Shown: positions 8,178-17,736 of the stretch, piece after piece | Layout: the number at the start of each line of letters is the position of its first letter | Numbering within the stretch: the first letter of the stretch is position 1 | Assembly: GCF_018310535.1 (NCBI RefSeq) | Contig: NZ_CP074102.1 | Coordinates: 2,790,001-2,854,000 of the forward strand | Source of the DNA: Streptomyces mirabilis | GTDB taxonomy: Bacteria; Actinomycetota; Actinomycetes; Streptomycetales; Streptomycetaceae | Reading direction: 5' to 3' | DNA length: 64,000 nucleotides | The notes under the pieces: model-generated | The model's input: only the letters and a program-made list of their open reading frames with translations | Databases searched by the model: none | Told to the model about the DNA's origin: nothing | Translations under genes and position numbers: made by a program

Positions 8178-9118
8178 GCGTCCGCCTTTCCCTGCTCGGT
8201 CCCCGTGGATCTCTGCTCGGTCCCCGTGGAACCCTGTTCGATCCCCGCGAAGAGGTCGGTCTCACGACCGGGTCCCGCGCGCTCCCCGCGCACCAACTCG
8301 TAGTACTCGGTGGTGAACAGCGGTTGTGCGAGTGCGTTCGACAGCGCGAACCAGGGTTCGGCCACCTCGATCTGGGTGGCGTGCGCCCGCATGGCGGCGG
8401 CCTTCGCGGTGGCGTACGCGGTCCCGTCGATCGCGGTGGTGACCACCGTGTCGTCGACCACGCCGGGTACGTCGGCCACGGCGGCGGAGCGCTCGAAGGG
8501 CAGTCCGGGCAGGGCCTCGCGCAGCTGTCGGAAGCCTTCCTCGACGACGGAGCGCGGGGCGCGGTTCCAGTAGACCTTGGCGATCTCCCAGGGCGCGCCG
8601 AGGTCGGGGCGGACGGCGGGGTCCGCGGCCAGCTCGACGGCGCGCACGGCGACGCGGTGGGCCTGGATGTGGTCCGGGTGTCCGTAGCCCCCGTCGGGGT
8701 CGTAGGTGACGAGCACCTGGGGGCGGACCTCGCGGATCACCTCGACCAGGTACTCCGCGGCCTCGTCGACGTCGGCGGACCAGAAGGCGCCCGCGCGGTG
8801 GTTCTGCTCCAGGCCCATCATCCCGGAGTCGCCGAAGCGCCCGGGACCGCCGAGGAAGCGGTGGTCGGTGACCCCGAGCTCCTTCATGGCGGCGACCAGC
8901 TCACCGATCCGGTGCGGGCCGAGCCCGCCCTCGCGGTCGGGCGCGAGATGCGCCAGCTCGGGCGGGATGACCTCGCCCTCCTCGCCGAGGGTGCAGGTCA
9001 CCAGCGTCACATGGGCGCCCTCGGCCGTGTACCTGGCCATGGTCGCGCCATTGTTGATCGACTCGTCGTCCGGATGCGCGTGCACCAGGAGCAGACGCCG
9101 GTCGGGCAGTTCCGTCAT
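8174..9118 (-). CDS. mshB: N-acetyl-1-D-myo-inositol-2-amino-2-deoxy-alpha-D-glucopyranoside deacetylase (mycothiol synthesis)
   Basis: 314 residues from ATG 9118. Zinc-dependent LmbE/PIG-L fold deacetylase that removes acetate from GlcNAc-Ins, the second step of mycothiol synthesis in the cytoplasm. The metal and catalytic motif AHPDDE is at residues 14-19, and the third metal ligand lies in [24 protein letters not shown] and YWNRAPRSV are also typical of MshB. The C-terminus carries three in-frame 7-residue repeats ([21 protein letters not shown]) encoded by a 21-bp tandem repeat, absent from the core fold. DUF6113 follows with a 4-base overlap. Confidence 0.95.
   Translation of the reverse strand: MTELPDRRLLLVHAHPDDESINNGATMARYTAEGAHVTLVTCTLGEEGEVIPPELAHLAPDREGGLGPHRIGELVAAMKELGVTDHRFLGGPGRFGDSGMMGLEQNHRAGAFWSADVDEAAEYLVEVIREVRPQVLVTYDPDGGYGHPDHIQAHRVAVRAVELAADPAVRPDLGAPWEIAKVYWNRAPRSVVEEGFRQLREALPGLPFERSAAVADVPGVVDDTVVTTAIDGTAYATAKAAAMRAHATQIEVAEPWFALSNALAQPLFTTEYYELVRGERAGPGRETDLFAGIEQGSTGTEQRSTGTEQGKADA
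8180..8242 (-). repeat. 21-bp tandem repeat x3 at the 3' end of mshB
   Basis: Three imperfect copies at 8180-8200, 8201-8221 and 8222-8242. On the coding strand each contains CAG followed by a variant of ATCCACGGGG and ACCGAG. In frame, they add the repeated (G-T/I-E-Q-x-S-T) tail. One of four loci in the window where a tandem repeat sits exactly at a gene's 3' end. Confidence 0.85.
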
Positions 9119-9180
9119 GGAACCCACCCTACGAGGCGCCCGGCCCACCGCCGAGGCGGGCACGGGTCGTGGCACCGAAG

Positions 9181-9240
9181 CTCCCCGTCAGGACGTGAGG
9201 GTGCCCGTCAGGACGTGAGGCTCCCCGTCAGAACTTGAAG
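9181..9240 (-). repeat. 20-bp tandem repeat x3 spanning the stop codon of a small gene
   Basis: Copies at 9181-9200, 9201-9220 and 9221-9240 (plus strand CTCCCCGTCAGGACGTGAGG and variants). The 9221-9240 copy encodes the last codons and the TGA of the minus-strand small membrane protein; the other two are non-coding duplicates that each keep the TGA-containing segment. Confidence 0.85.
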
Positions 9241-9422
9241 CTGCCGATCATGTCCGCGACGTTCGTCGTCAGGTCGCTGATCGTGGGGGCCATCGTCGAA
9301 GAGGCGAGATAGAAGCCGAACAGGACACACACGACCGCATGGCCGGCCTTCAACCCGGACTTCCTGACCAGGATGACGACGATGATCGCCAGCAGCACCA
9401 CCGCCGAAATCGAGAGTGCCAC
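9228..9422 (-). CDS. Small conserved-type membrane protein, 64 residues
   Basis: GTG 9422 is preceded by GGAGGTGA, a near-perfect ribosome-binding site 7 bases away. Two hydrophobic segments: ALSISAVVLLAIIVVILV at the N-terminus and GHAVVCVLFGFYLASSTMAP, joined by a basic RKSGLKA turn; the tail ends DMIGSFKF. No known motif. It is transcribed away from the S9 peptidase gene and sits upstream of mshB in the same direction. Its 3' end is duplicated in tandem (see repeat). Likely real given the strong ribosome-binding site and codon bias; the function is unknown. Confidence 0.75.
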   Translation of the reverse strand: MALSISAVVLLAIIVVILVRKSGLKAGHAVVCVLFGFYLASSTMAPTISDLTTNVADMIGSFKF

Positions 9423-9598
9423 GGCGGCTCACCTCCAAAGATCCCAGGGACATGGGGGGTCGGACATGGGGGTCGGTAAATCCATACAGCGGCCAGCGGG
9501 TTCATACCCACACACCGCCAGTGATCATAACTATCCATACGCGCGCATCGATCGGCGCACGGCCGCACAAGGGGGCGCATGGCCAATATGGTCAAGGC

Positions 9599-11731
9599 AT
9601 GACGACCGAGCCTCTCTCCTTCCCCCGCCGGTACGCCCGGACGCAGCGCTTCACCCTCGGCGCGCCCCGCGCGTTCACCGTCTCCCCGGACGGTTCCCGG
9701 GTGGTGTTCCTGAGGTCCTCCTCCGGTACGGACCGGGCGAATCAGCTGTGGGTCCTCGATGTAGCCGAGGGGCAGGAGCGCGTCGCGGCCGACCCGCGGG
9801 CGCTGCTCGGCGGCGCCACCGAGCGCCTGTCGGCGGCGGAGCGGGCACGCCGCGAGCGCAGTCGCGAGGGCGGCGCGGGGATCGTCGGCTATGCCACGGA
9901 CACGGCGGTCGAGCTGGCCTCTTTCGCCTTGTCAGGGCGGCTTTTCACGGCGGAGCTGCGGGCCGGTACGGCACGTGAACTCCGGGTCCCGGGACCGGTG
10001 ATCGATCCGCGCCCCTCGCCCGACGGACGGCTCGTGGCGTACGTCCGCGGGGGCGCCCTGCGGGTCGTCGGCGCCGAGGGGGAGGGTGACCGGGCGCTCG
10101 TGGAGCCGGAGTCCGGGGCGGATTCGGGGACGGTTTCCTATGGATTGGCCGAGTTCATCGCGGCCGAGGAGATGGGGCGTTCGCGCGGTTTCTGGTGGTC
10201 TCCGGAAGGGGACCGGCTGCTGGTCGCGCGGGTCGACGACGCGCCCGTCCGGCGCTGGTGGATTTCCGATCCCGCACAACCGGAACGCGCTCCGCAACAG
10301 GTCGGCTACCCGGCCGCCGGAACGGACAATGCGGATGTAAGGCTCTTCGTGATCAGCCTCGACGGGGCGCGCACGGAGGTGGTCTGGGACCGGGCGCACT
10401 ACCCGTATCTGGCGCATGTGCACTGGTCAGCGGCGGGCGCGCCACTGATCCTGGTGCAGGCGCGGGACCAGCGCAGCCAGCTGTTCCTGGCCGTGGACCC
10501 TGATACCGGGGCGACCCGGATGGTGCACGCCGACGAAGATCGACAATGGCTTGATCTTTTCCCTGGCGTGCCGTGCTGGAGCCCTGCGGGACAGCTCGTA
10601 CGGATCGCCGACGAGGGCGGGGCGCGGGTCCTGGCCTTCGGCGAACGCCCCTTCACAGGACCGCAGTTGCATGTGCGCGCGGTGCTGGACGTCTCGGACG
10701 ACGACGTGCTGATCTCGGCGTCGGCCGGCGAGGCGGCCACCGCCCCGGAGACGGGCGAGGTGCATGTCTACCGCGTCAACGAGCTCGGTGTCGAGCGTCT
10801 CTCCCAGGAACCCGGCGTGCACGCGGCGGTGCGCGGCGGGGGCGTGACCGTGCTGGTCTCCTCGGTGCCGGACCGCCCGGGCGCCCAGGTGCAGGTACTG
10901 CGGGACGGAAAGAGGACGGCGACTGTCACGTCGTATGCCGAAAGTCCCGGTCTGTCCCCGCGCGTGACGCTCACCGAGGGGGGCGCACGGAAAATCTCAT
11001 GCGCCCTGCTTATGCCTACTGACTACGACGGTGTCACTCCCCTCCCCGTCCTCATGGACCCCTACGGCGGTCCGCACGGCCCCCGGGTGTTGGCCGCGCA
11101 CAACGCGCACCTCACCTCGCAGTGGTTCGCCGACCAGGGCTTCGCGGTGGTCGTCGCCGACGGCCGCGGCACCCCCGGCCGCTCCCCCGCCTGGGAGAAG
11201 GCGGTCCGCGACGACTTCACACTCACCCTCGACGACCAGATCGACGCGCTGCACGGCCTCGCGGAGCGGTTCCCACTGGATCTGTCCCGGGTGGCGATCC
11301 GGGGCTGGTCGTTCGGCGGCTGGCTCGCGGGGCTCGCCGTGCTGCGCCGCCCCGACGTCTTCCACGCGGGCATCGCGGGCGCCCCGGTCACCGACTGGCG
11401 GTTGTACGACACCCACTACACGGAGCGCTACCTCGGCGATCCGGCGGCGGCCCCGGAGGCGTACGCGAAGAGCTCGCTGATCACGGACGACGGCCTGTCC
11501 GCGCCCGCCGAACCGCACCGGCCGCTGATGATCGTGCACGGCCTCGCGGACGACAACGTGGTGGTCGCGCACGCCCTGCGGCTCTCCTCGGCGCTGCTGG
11601 CCGCGGGCCGCCCGCACGAGGTGTTGCCCCTGTCGGGCGTCACCCACATGACCCCGCAGGAACAGGTCGCGGAGAACCTCCTGCTGCTCCAGGTGGACTT
11701 CCTGAAGCGATCACTGGGCATGACCGGCTGA
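9599..11731 (+). CDS. S9 family peptidase (dipeptidyl peptidase IV-like)
   Basis: 710 residues from ATG 9599. No signal peptide, so probably cytoplasmic. The N-terminal two thirds form the beta-propeller/DPPIV N-terminal region (FTVSPDGSRVVFLRS, PRPSPDGRLVAYVRGG, WSPEGDRLLVARVDD). EFIAAEEMGRSRGFWWSPEGD carries the Glu-Glu motif that binds the substrate amino terminus. The catalytic alpha/beta-hydrolase follows: GWSFGGW with Ser at about 571, Asp in HGLADDNVV and His in SGVTHMTP. It would release dipeptides from oligopeptide N-termini. Lying beside two oligopeptide importers, it may process imported peptides (inference). Its promoter region is shared with the divergent small membrane gene. Confidence 0.93.
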   Translation: MTTEPLSFPRRYARTQRFTLGAPRAFTVSPDGSRVVFLRSSSGTDRANQLWVLDVAEGQERVAADPRALLGGATERLSAAERARRERSREGGAGIVGYATDTAVELASFALSGRLFTAELRAGTARELRVPGPVIDPRPSPDGRLVAYVRGGALRVVGAEGEGDRALVEPESGADSGTVSYGLAEFIAAEEMGRSRGFWWSPEGDRLLVARVDDAPVRRWWISDPAQPERAPQQVGYPAAGTDNADVRLFVISLDGARTEVVWDRAHYPYLAHVHWSAAGAPLILVQARDQRSQLFLAVDPDTGATRMVHADEDRQWLDLFPGVPCWSPAGQLVRIADEGGARVLAFGERPFTGPQLHVRAVLDVSDDDVLISASAGEAATAPETGEVHVYRVNELGVERLSQEPGVHAAVRGGGVTVLVSSVPDRPGAQVQVLRDGKRTATVTSYAESPGLSPRVTLTEGGARKISCALLMPTDYDGVTPLPVLMDPYGGPHGPRVLAAHNAHLTSQWFADQGFAVVVADGRGTPGRSPAWEKAVRDDFTLTLDDQIDALHGLAERFPLDLSRVAIRGWSFGGWLAGLAVLRRPDVFHAGIAGAPVTDWRLYDTHYTERYLGDPAAAPEAYAKSSLITDDGLSAPAEPHRPLMIVHGLADDNVVVAHALRLSSALLAAGRPHEVLPLSGVTHMTPQEQVAENLLLLQVDFLKRSLGMTG

Positions 11732-11742
11732 ACACATGCGAC

Positions 11743-11772
11743 GGGCCGGGGCGACATGGCGCGCCCCGGCCC
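11743..11772. terminator. Bidirectional hairpin between convergent genes
   Basis: 11-bp stem GGGCCGGGGCG / CGCCCCGGCCC with an 8-base loop, 11 bases after the S9 peptidase stop. It also lies downstream of the converging peptide-transporter operon that ends at 11883. Confidence 0.75.
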
Positions 11773-11882
11773 ATCTACGGCACCCGCACGGCCGTACGCT
11801 GATTACCTTGACGCGTCCGTATATCGGTGCCGCTTCGGCCAAGTTGCCTGCGTGTTAACGAAGTTCGCCAGCATTTGCGGGG

Positions 11883-12932
11883 TTATGTCGCCCGCTCGGG
11901 CGGTTCCTCCGGCGGTACGACCCGCTTCTCCTCCGCGAAGTGGCAGGCCGAGTCGTGCGCGGCCGGGCCCACCACGAAGCGGAACTCCGCGGGCACCGCG
12001 AGCAGCGGCACCTCCAGCGCGCAGCGCTCCTGGGCCTTCCAGCAGCGGGTGCGGAAGCGGCAGCCGGAGGGGATGTTCGCCGGGGAGGGCACGTCTCCGG
12101 CGAGGATGATCCGCTCCCGGCGTTCGCGGGCCTCCGGGTCGGGTACGGGCACGGCGGAGAGCAGGGCCTGCGTGTACGGGTGCGTCGGGTGGTCGTAGAT
12201 CTCGGCGTCCCTGCCGGTCTCCACGATCCGTCCGAGGTACATCACGCCGACCCGGTCGGAGATGTGCCGCACGATGGAGAGGTCGTGCGCGATGAAGACG
12301 TAGCTCAGGTCGAACTCGTCCTGGAGCCGCTCCATCAGGTTGATCACCTGCGCCTGCACCGAGACGTCGAGCGCGGAGACGGGCTCGTCGGCGACGATGA
12401 TCTCGGGGCGCAGCGCCAACCCCCGTGCGATGCCGATGCGTTGGCGCTGGCCGCCGGAGAACTGGTGCGGGTAGCGGTTGATGTACTCGGGGTTGAGGCC
12501 GACCACGTCCAACAGGTCCTGGACGCGTCTCCTGCGGTCGCCCTTGGGCGCGACCTCGGGGTGGATCTCGTAGGGCTCCCCGATGATGTCGCCGACGGTC
12601 ATGCGGGGGTTGAGCGAGGTGTATGGGTCCTGGAAGACCATCTGGATGTTGCGGCGTACGGCCTTGAGCGCCTTGCCGGACAGTTTGGTGATGTCCTCGC
12701 CCTTGTACTTGATCGTCCCGTCCGTCGGTTTCTCCAGGTTGACCAGCATCCTGGCGACCGTCGACTTGCCGCAGCCGGACTCGCCGACGATGCCGAGGGT
12801 CTCGCCCGCGGCGAGTTCGAAGTCGACTCCGTCGACGGCCCTGACCGCGCCGATCTGCTTCTTGAAGAGGATCCCCCGCGTCAGCGGGTAGTGCTTGACC
12901 AGGCCGCTGACCTCCAGAATCGCCTCAGCCAT
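11883..12932 (-). CDS. Oligopeptide ABC transporter ATP-binding protein (OppF/DppF type), operon 1
   Basis: 349 residues from ATG 12932 with GGGAGTG upstream; an 8-base overlap joins it to the previous ATPase. Walker [10 protein letters not shown], signature [17 protein letters not shown], Walker [14 protein letters not shown]-loop [11 protein letters not shown]. The C-terminal oligopeptide-transporter domain has [23 protein letters not shown], whose cysteines bind an Fe-S cluster in characterised Opp/Dpp ATPases. Very similar to the operon 2 copy at 18236, including the stretch [27 protein letters not shown]. Last gene of a five-gene peptide importer. Confidence 0.93.
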   Translation of the reverse strand: MAEAILEVSGLVKHYPLTRGILFKKQIGAVRAVDGVDFELAAGETLGIVGESGCGKSTVARMLVNLEKPTDGTIKYKGEDITKLSGKALKAVRRNIQMVFQDPYTSLNPRMTVGDIIGEPYEIHPEVAPKGDRRRRVQDLLDVVGLNPEYINRYPHQFSGGQRQRIGIARGLALRPEIIVADEPVSALDVSVQAQVINLMERLQDEFDLSYVFIAHDLSIVRHISDRVGVMYLGRIVETGRDAEIYDHPTHPYTQALLSAVPVPDPEARERRERIILAGDVPSPANIPSGCRFRTRCWKAQERCALEVPLLAVPAEFRFVVGPAAHDSACHFAEEKRVVPPEEPPERAT

Positions 12933-13947
12933 CGAGGCACTCCCGCCAGAAGAAGCAGGCGCTGGTGCGGGCCCCGGCTTCCTGGTCCGCCTCTGCACGG
13001 TCCGCCTCTGCACGGTCCACCTCGAACAGCGGCGGCACCTCGGTGCGGCAGATGTCCTGAGCCATCGGACAGCGCGGGTTGAAGGCGCAGCCGGGCGGGA
13101 TGTGCATCAGGTTGGGTGGCAGGCCCTTGATCGCGTAGAGCTCCTGGCCCTTCTGGTCGAGGCGCGGGATCGACTCCAGGAGGCCCTTGGTGTACGGGTG
13201 GGCGGGGGCCTTGTAGATGTCGCGGACCGGCGCGGACTCGACGATCCGGCCCGCGTACATGACGGCGATCCGGTCGGCGACGTCCGCGACGACGCCGAGG
13301 TCGTGGGTGATGAGGATGAGCCCCATGTCGAGCTCGCGCTGCAACTCGGCGAGCAGGTCCATGACCTGGGCCTGGACGGTCACGTCGAGGGCGGTGGTCG
13401 GCTCGTCGGCGATGATCAGGGCGGGCTCCAGGGCCAGCGCCATGGCGATCATGATGCGCTGGCGCATACCGCCGGAGAACTGGTGCGGATAGTCGCGCAC
13501 CCGGTCGGCGGCGGCCGGGATGCGCACCCGGTCCATCAGCTCGATCGCCTTGGCGCGGGCGTCCTTGCGGGACATTCCCCGGTGCACGGTGAACATCTCG
13601 CCGAGCTGGTCGCCGACGCTGAGCACGGGGTTGAGGGAGGACAGCGCGTCCTGGAAGATCATCGCCATCTCGGCGCCGCGGACCTTGCGCCGCTCGTCCT
13701 CCTTGAGCTTCAGCAGGTCCCGGCCCTGGAAGAGGATCTCGCCGCCGGTGATCCTCCCGGGTGGCATGTCGAGGATGCCCATCACGGCCTGCGCGGTGAC
13801 GGACTTTCCCGAGCCGGACTCGCCGAGGACGGCAAGCGTCTCGCCCTCGTCCACGCCGTAGTCGACCCCGTTGACGGCCTTGGCGACCCCGTCCCGGGTG
13901 CGGAACTCCACGTGCAGATCGCGTACTTCGAGCAGCACGGCCGTCAC
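12925..13947 (-). CDS. Oligopeptide ABC transporter ATP-binding protein (OppD/DppD type), operon 1
   Basis: 340 residues. GTG 13947 overlaps the permease stop by 4 bases (GTGA). Walker [10 protein letters not shown], signature [17 protein letters not shown], Walker [12 protein letters not shown]. Conserved C-terminal cluster [17 protein letters not shown]. The tail holds a small duplication, [11 protein letters not shown], encoded by a direct DNA repeat near 12990-13025, not present in the paralogue at 19374. It pairs with the other ATPase to drive import through the two permeases. Confidence 0.93.
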   Translation of the reverse strand: MTAVLLEVRDLHVEFRTRDGVAKAVNGVDYGVDEGETLAVLGESGSGKSVTAQAVMGILDMPPGRITGGEILFQGRDLLKLKEDERRKVRGAEMAMIFQDALSSLNPVLSVGDQLGEMFTVHRGMSRKDARAKAIELMDRVRIPAAADRVRDYPHQFSGGMRQRIMIAMALALEPALIIADEPTTALDVTVQAQVMDLLAELQRELDMGLILITHDLGVVADVADRIAVMYAGRIVESAPVRDIYKAPAHPYTKGLLESIPRLDQKGQELYAIKGLPPNLMHIPPGCAFNPRCPMAQDICRTEVPPLFEVDRAEADRAEADQEAGARTSACFFWRECLDG

Positions 13948-14930
13948 CTCAGCTTCGGGTCGAGGGCGTCGCGCACCGCGTCGCCGAGCATGATGAACGC
14001 GAGCACGGTGATCGCGAGGGCGCCGGCGGGCCACAGCAGCATGTGCGGGGCCGTGCGGATGTAGGCGGAGGCCGAGGAGATGTCGATGCCCCAGCTGACC
14101 GTGGGGGGCTTCAGGCCCACACCGAGGTAGGAGAGCGTCGCCTCCAGCGCGATGTAGGTGCCGAGCGCGATGGTGGCGACGACGATGACCGGCGCGACGG
14201 CGTTGGGGGTGATGTGCCGCAGCATCAGCCGGGAGTTCGAGGCACCGAGGGCGCGGGCGGCCTGGACGTAGTCGTTCTGCTTGATGGTGATGACGGAGCC
14301 GCGCGCGATCCGGGAGATCTGGGGCCAGCCGAGCAGCACCATGAACCCGATGACCGGCCAGATGGTGTTGCTGGTCACCACGGAGAGGAGGACCAGGCCT
14401 CCGAGCACGACAGGGATCGCGAAGAAGATGTCGGTGATCCGGGAGAGGACCGAGTCGCCCACTCCGCCGAAGAACCCGGCGAGCCCGCCGAGCACCGAGC
14501 CGAGGATCGCGACGCCGAGGGTCGCGCAGACGCCGACGCTGATCGAGACGCGGGTTCCGTACACCACCCGTGTGTAGACGTCGCAGCCCTGCCCGTCGAA
14601 CCCGAAGGGGTGTCCCGGCTGCGAGCCCTCCTGGGCCTTGGCGAGGTCGCACTTGAGGGGGTTCTGGGTGGCGATCAGCGAGGGCCACAGGGAGATGACG
14701 ACCAGGAAGAGGATGAGGAGCCCGGAGACGATGAAGACGGGGTTGCGCCGCAGATCGCGCCAGGCGTCGGACCACAGGCTCCTGGGCTTCTCCTGAGGGC
14801 CCGTGCCCTCGGGACCGCCGGGCGTCCGCTCCAGGGTGGCGCCCTCGCTCGTGGCGAGGTCCATGGCGCCGCCCGCGCCGGTCGCGGCGATGGCGCCCTC
14901 CCGCCGGTACGGCGGCGGCTGCTCAGGCAT
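13944..14930 (-). CDS. Oligopeptide ABC transporter permease (OppC/DppC type), operon 1
   Basis: 328 residues, ATG 14930, overlapping the preceding permease by 8 bases. A cytoplasmic N-terminus of about 60 residues (LWSDAWRDLRRNPVFIVSG) leads into the first membrane span, followed by a periplasmic-type loop and five spans. The EAA loop REIARGSVITIKQNDYVQAARALGASNSRLMLRHITPN-like region (ISRIARGSVITIKQNDYVQAARALGAS) contacts the ATPases. BPD_transp_1 with the OppC_N extension; the usual length. Ends DALDPKLR, the same as its paralogue at 20444. Confidence 0.93.
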   Translation of the reverse strand: MPEQPPPYRREGAIAATGAGGAMDLATSEGATLERTPGGPEGTGPQEKPRSLWSDAWRDLRRNPVFIVSGLLILFLVVISLWPSLIATQNPLKCDLAKAQEGSQPGHPFGFDGQGCDVYTRVVYGTRVSISVGVCATLGVAILGSVLGGLAGFFGGVGDSVLSRITDIFFAIPVVLGGLVLLSVVTSNTIWPVIGFMVLLGWPQISRIARGSVITIKQNDYVQAARALGASNSRLMLRHITPNAVAPVIVVATIALGTYIALEATLSYLGVGLKPPTVSWGIDISSASAYIRTAPHMLLWPAGALAITVLAFIMLGDAVRDALDPKLR

Positions 14931-15846
14931 AGCGGATCCTCGGGTCGAGTACGGCGTAGAGGAGGTCGACGAGCAGGTTGGCGACCAGGAAGACGAGCAC
15001 GAGGACGGTCACGAAGCCGACCACGGTCTGGGTGTTCTGCCGCACGATCCCCTGGTAGAGCTGGTAGCCGACGCCGTGGATGTTGAAGATCCGCTCGGTG
15101 ACGATCGCGCCGCCCATGAGCGCGCCGATGTCCGTGCCGATGAAGGTGACCACGGGGATCAGCGAGTTGCGCAGCAGGTGCTTGGTGATCACCCGGTGCC
15201 GGGGCAGGCCCTTGGCGACGGCCGTACGGACGTAGTCGGACCTCTTGTTCTCGGCGATGGAGGTCCGGGTGAGCCGGGTGACGTAGGCGAGGGAGACGGA
15301 GGCGAGGACCAGTCCGGGCACGATCAGTTCGCCGAAGGTGGCGTCCGGGGAGACCGAAGGTCTGATCCAGCCCCACTCGACACCGAAGAGCAGTTGCAAA
15401 AGCAATCCGGTGACGAAGGTCGGGATGGAGATGACGACGAGGGTGAGCAGCAGGACACCGGTGTCGACGGGCCGGCCGCGGCGCAGCCCGGTGACGACGC
15501 CCAGCAGGATGCCGATGACGATCTCGAAGAGGATGGCGACGATCGTCAACCGGATGGTGACGGGGAAGGAGGTCGCCATCAGCTCGGTGACCGGCTGCCC
15601 GGTGAAGGCGGTGCCGAAGTCGCCGGTGAAGACATTGCCCATGTACGTGAGGTATTGCTGCCACAGCGGCTTGTCGAGGCCGAACTCCTTGCGCAGCTGG
15701 GCGGCGGTGGCTGGGTCGCACTGCCGCTCGCCGCACAGCCCCGCGATGGGGTCGCCCATCACGTTCACCATCAGGAAGATCAAGAGCGTGGCGCCGATGA
15801 AGACCGGGATCATCTGGAGCAGACGCCGGATCACATACCGTCCCAT
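14923..15846 (-). CDS. Oligopeptide ABC transporter permease (OppB/DppB type), operon 1
   Basis: 307 residues, ATG 15846. Begins MGRYVIRRLLQMIPVFIGATLLIFLMV, the classical OppB N-terminus. The EAA motif (YVRTAVAKGLPRHRVITKHLLRNSL) and six membrane segments are present. The external loop after span 1 holds a Cys pair (GLCGERQCDPA), unlike the paralogue in operon 2. It follows the binding-protein gene after a 73-base structured spacer. Confidence 0.93.
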   Translation of the reverse strand: MGRYVIRRLLQMIPVFIGATLLIFLMVNVMGDPIAGLCGERQCDPATAAQLRKEFGLDKPLWQQYLTYMGNVFTGDFGTAFTGQPVTELMATSFPVTIRLTIVAILFEIVIGILLGVVTGLRRGRPVDTGVLLLTLVVISIPTFVTGLLLQLLFGVEWGWIRPSVSPDATFGELIVPGLVLASVSLAYVTRLTRTSIAENKRSDYVRTAVAKGLPRHRVITKHLLRNSLIPVVTFIGTDIGALMGGAIVTERIFNIHGVGYQLYQGIVRQNTQTVVGFVTVLVLVFLVANLLVDLLYAVLDPRIRYA

Positions 15847-15864
15847 GAGGGCTCCGGAGGTTGT

Positions 15865-15912
15865 ACGGGGCCCGCGCCCGGGTTCGCTTCAGCAACCCGT
15901 CGCTTGCCCCGT
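15865..15912 (-). promoter_or_regulatory. Nested inverted repeats between binding protein and permease genes, operon 1
   Basis: Outer arms ACGGGGC (15865-15871) and GCCCCGT (15906-15912) enclose inner arms CGGGTT (15879-15884) and AACCCG (15894-15899). The position just after the binding-protein stop resembles the mRNA-stabilising or attenuating hairpins that raise binding-protein levels relative to permeases in many importer operons. The role is inferred. Confidence 0.5.
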
Positions 15913-15919
15913 GGACGGC

Positions 15920-17554
15920 TCAGCTGACCTTGATCTCGTTGTAGACGGGCACGCTGAACTGGTTGAGCGCCACGCCCGAGATCCTGTCCGAGTAGCCCGC
16001 GCTGCCGTTCTGGTACCAGAGCGGGATGGCGGCCATGTTGTCCCGTACGACCCCTTCGGCCTGCTGGAAGAGCTGGATGGCCTTGGCCTTGTCGGTCTCG
16101 GCGTTCGCCTGGTCGACGAGCTTGTCGAAGTCCTTGTTGGACCACTTGCCGTCGTTGGAGGAGGCGTTCGTGTAGTACAGCGGCTGAAGGAAGTTCTGGA
16201 TCAGCGGGTAGTCCATCTGCCAGCCGGCCCGGAAGGGACCCGGCATCTTGTGCTGCCCGATCTGGTTGCGGAAGTCGGCGAAGGTGCCGACGGGGTTGCC
16301 GACGCAGGCCTTGTCGTTGCCCATCGCGTTGTTGATGGAGTTGCAGACGGCGTCGATCCACTCCTTGTGGGAGCCGCTGTCCGCGTTGTACGAGATCTTG
16401 ATCTGGCCGCCGGGCAGTCCGCCGCCGTCCTGGATCAGCTTCTTCGCCTGCGCGGGGTCGTACCGGCAGGAGGCGCCGCACAGGCCGTCCTGGAAGCCGC
16501 CGGCCGCGCCGAGCACCGGTGAGGTCCAGTCGGAGGCCGGGGTGCGGGTCTTCTGGAAGATCGTGCTGGTGATCTGGTCCCGGTTGATCGCCATGGACAG
16601 GCCCTTGCGGACGTTCTCCATGCCGCTCTTGTCCCAGGCCTTGTCGTAGAACGGGAAGGCGATGGTCTGGATGATGCCGGCCGGGGTGTTGATGTACCGG
16701 CCGCCGAGGTCGCTCTTCACGTTCTTGAGCTGAGCGGCGGGCACGTCGTCGACGAGGTCGAGGTTGCCCGCCATCAGGTCGGTGTAGGCGGTGTTGTTGT
16801 CCGTGTAGACCTTCAGGTCCACCCCGCCGTTCTGCGCCTTGTCCGTCCCCGGGTACGCGTCCCACTTCCGCAGGGACATCATCGAGCCCTTGGCGTACGA
16901 GTCGACGGTGTAGGGCCCGTTGCCGATCGGCTTCTTCAGCCAGGCCGCGTGGTCGCTGAAGAACGCCTTGGGCAGCGGCGCGAAGGCCACGTAGCCGAGG
17001 GTGTCGGGGAACGTCGAGAACTTCTGGTTGAGCTTGACGGTGAAGGTGTGGGCGCCGGTGACCTTCAGTCCCGACAGCGTGTCCGCGCTCTGCGTTCCCG
17101 TCTCGGGGTGGACCTTGTCGTAGCCCTCGATGTACCCGAAGAAGTAGGCGTTCTTCTGGTTGTTCTTGAGACTGGCCCCGTAGTTCCAGGCGTCCACGAA
17201 GGACTGGGCGGTGACGGGCTCTCCGTTGCTGAACTTCCAGCCGTCCTTGACGGTGATCGTGAAGTTCTGCGAGTCCGAGGTGTCGATCTTCTGCGCCAGC
17301 ATGTTCTGGGCAGCGCCGGTCCTGGCGTCGTACCGCTTCAGACCCCGGAAGATCATGTCGAGGACCTTGCCGCCCTGCACCTCGTTGGTGTTGGACGGCT
17401 CCAGCGGGTTCTGCGGATCTCCCCAGGAGGAACTGAGCACTCCGGACGCGCCGCCACTGCCGCCACCCCCGCCGCCCCCGCCACCGCAGGCGGTCGCCAC
17501 GAGGGCCACCGCCGCCGCGCCGGCGGCCCATTTGGCGTGCGTCGCTCCACGCAT
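15920..17554 (-). CDS. Peptide ABC transporter substrate-binding lipoprotein, operon 1
   Basis: 544 residues, ATG 17554 with GGGAGG 8 bases upstream. Lipoprotein signal MRGATHAKWAAGAAAVALVATAC, with the lipobox cysteine at about residue 23, followed by a run of nine glycines. SBP_bac_5 family: family signature LDMIFRGLKRYD near the N-terminus, then LNQKFSTFPDTLGYVAFAPLPKAFF, and a Cys pair in GLCGASCRYDPAQAKKLI. First gene of the operon. It binds extracellular oligopeptides and hands them to the permeases. In Streptomyces related systems (BldK) import signalling peptides; whether this one does is unknown. Confidence 0.93.
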   Translation of the reverse strand: MRGATHAKWAAGAAAVALVATACGGGGGGGGGSGGASGVLSSSWGDPQNPLEPSNTNEVQGGKVLDMIFRGLKRYDARTGAAQNMLAQKIDTSDSQNFTITVKDGWKFSNGEPVTAQSFVDAWNYGASLKNNQKNAYFFGYIEGYDKVHPETGTQSADTLSGLKVTGAHTFTVKLNQKFSTFPDTLGYVAFAPLPKAFFSDHAAWLKKPIGNGPYTVDSYAKGSMMSLRKWDAYPGTDKAQNGGVDLKVYTDNNTAYTDLMAGNLDLVDDVPAAQLKNVKSDLGGRYINTPAGIIQTIAFPFYDKAWDKSGMENVRKGLSMAINRDQITSTIFQKTRTPASDWTSPVLGAAGGFQDGLCGASCRYDPAQAKKLIQDGGGLPGGQIKISYNADSGSHKEWIDAVCNSINNAMGNDKACVGNPVGTFADFRNQIGQHKMPGPFRAGWQMDYPLIQNFLQPLYYTNASSNDGKWSNKDFDKLVDQANAETDKAKAIQLFQQAEGVVRDNMAAIPLWYQNGSAGYSDRISGVALNQFSVPVYNEIKVS

Positions 17555-17602
17555 GGAGTGCCTCCCAGAGTGCGCTGCCGCCAGCGCCGCGGCGCTGTTC
17601 CA

Positions 17603-17626
17603 TTACCGGCCAATATCAACCGGTAA
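17603..17626. promoter_or_regulatory. Candidate operator: TTACCGG-N10-CCGGTAA
   Basis: Perfect 7-bp arms at 17603-17609 and 17620-17626, 49 to 72 bases upstream of the start of the operon 1 binding protein. A related CGGTA/TACCG repeat lies at 29134-29147, a similar distance upstream of the orphan binding protein. Regulation is inferred. Confidence 0.4.
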
Positions 17627-17680
17627 GGCGCATACCGCACATTCAGCCCACCCGTACGTGGGATCGCACACCCATATGTG

Positions 17681-17736
17681 TCAGCGCGACATGGGTCAGG
17701 CGCGACATGGGTCAGGCGCGACATGCGTCAGGCGCG
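17681..17736 (-). repeat. 16-bp tandem repeat spanning the VOC gene stop codon
   Basis: Plus-strand unit TCAGGCGCGACATGGG: copies at 17681-17695 (15 bases), 17696-17711, 17712-17727 and a partial copy from 17728. The TCA of the last copy is the VOC stop codon (TGA on the minus strand), so the other copies are non-coding duplications of the gene's 3' end. Confidence 0.85.
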
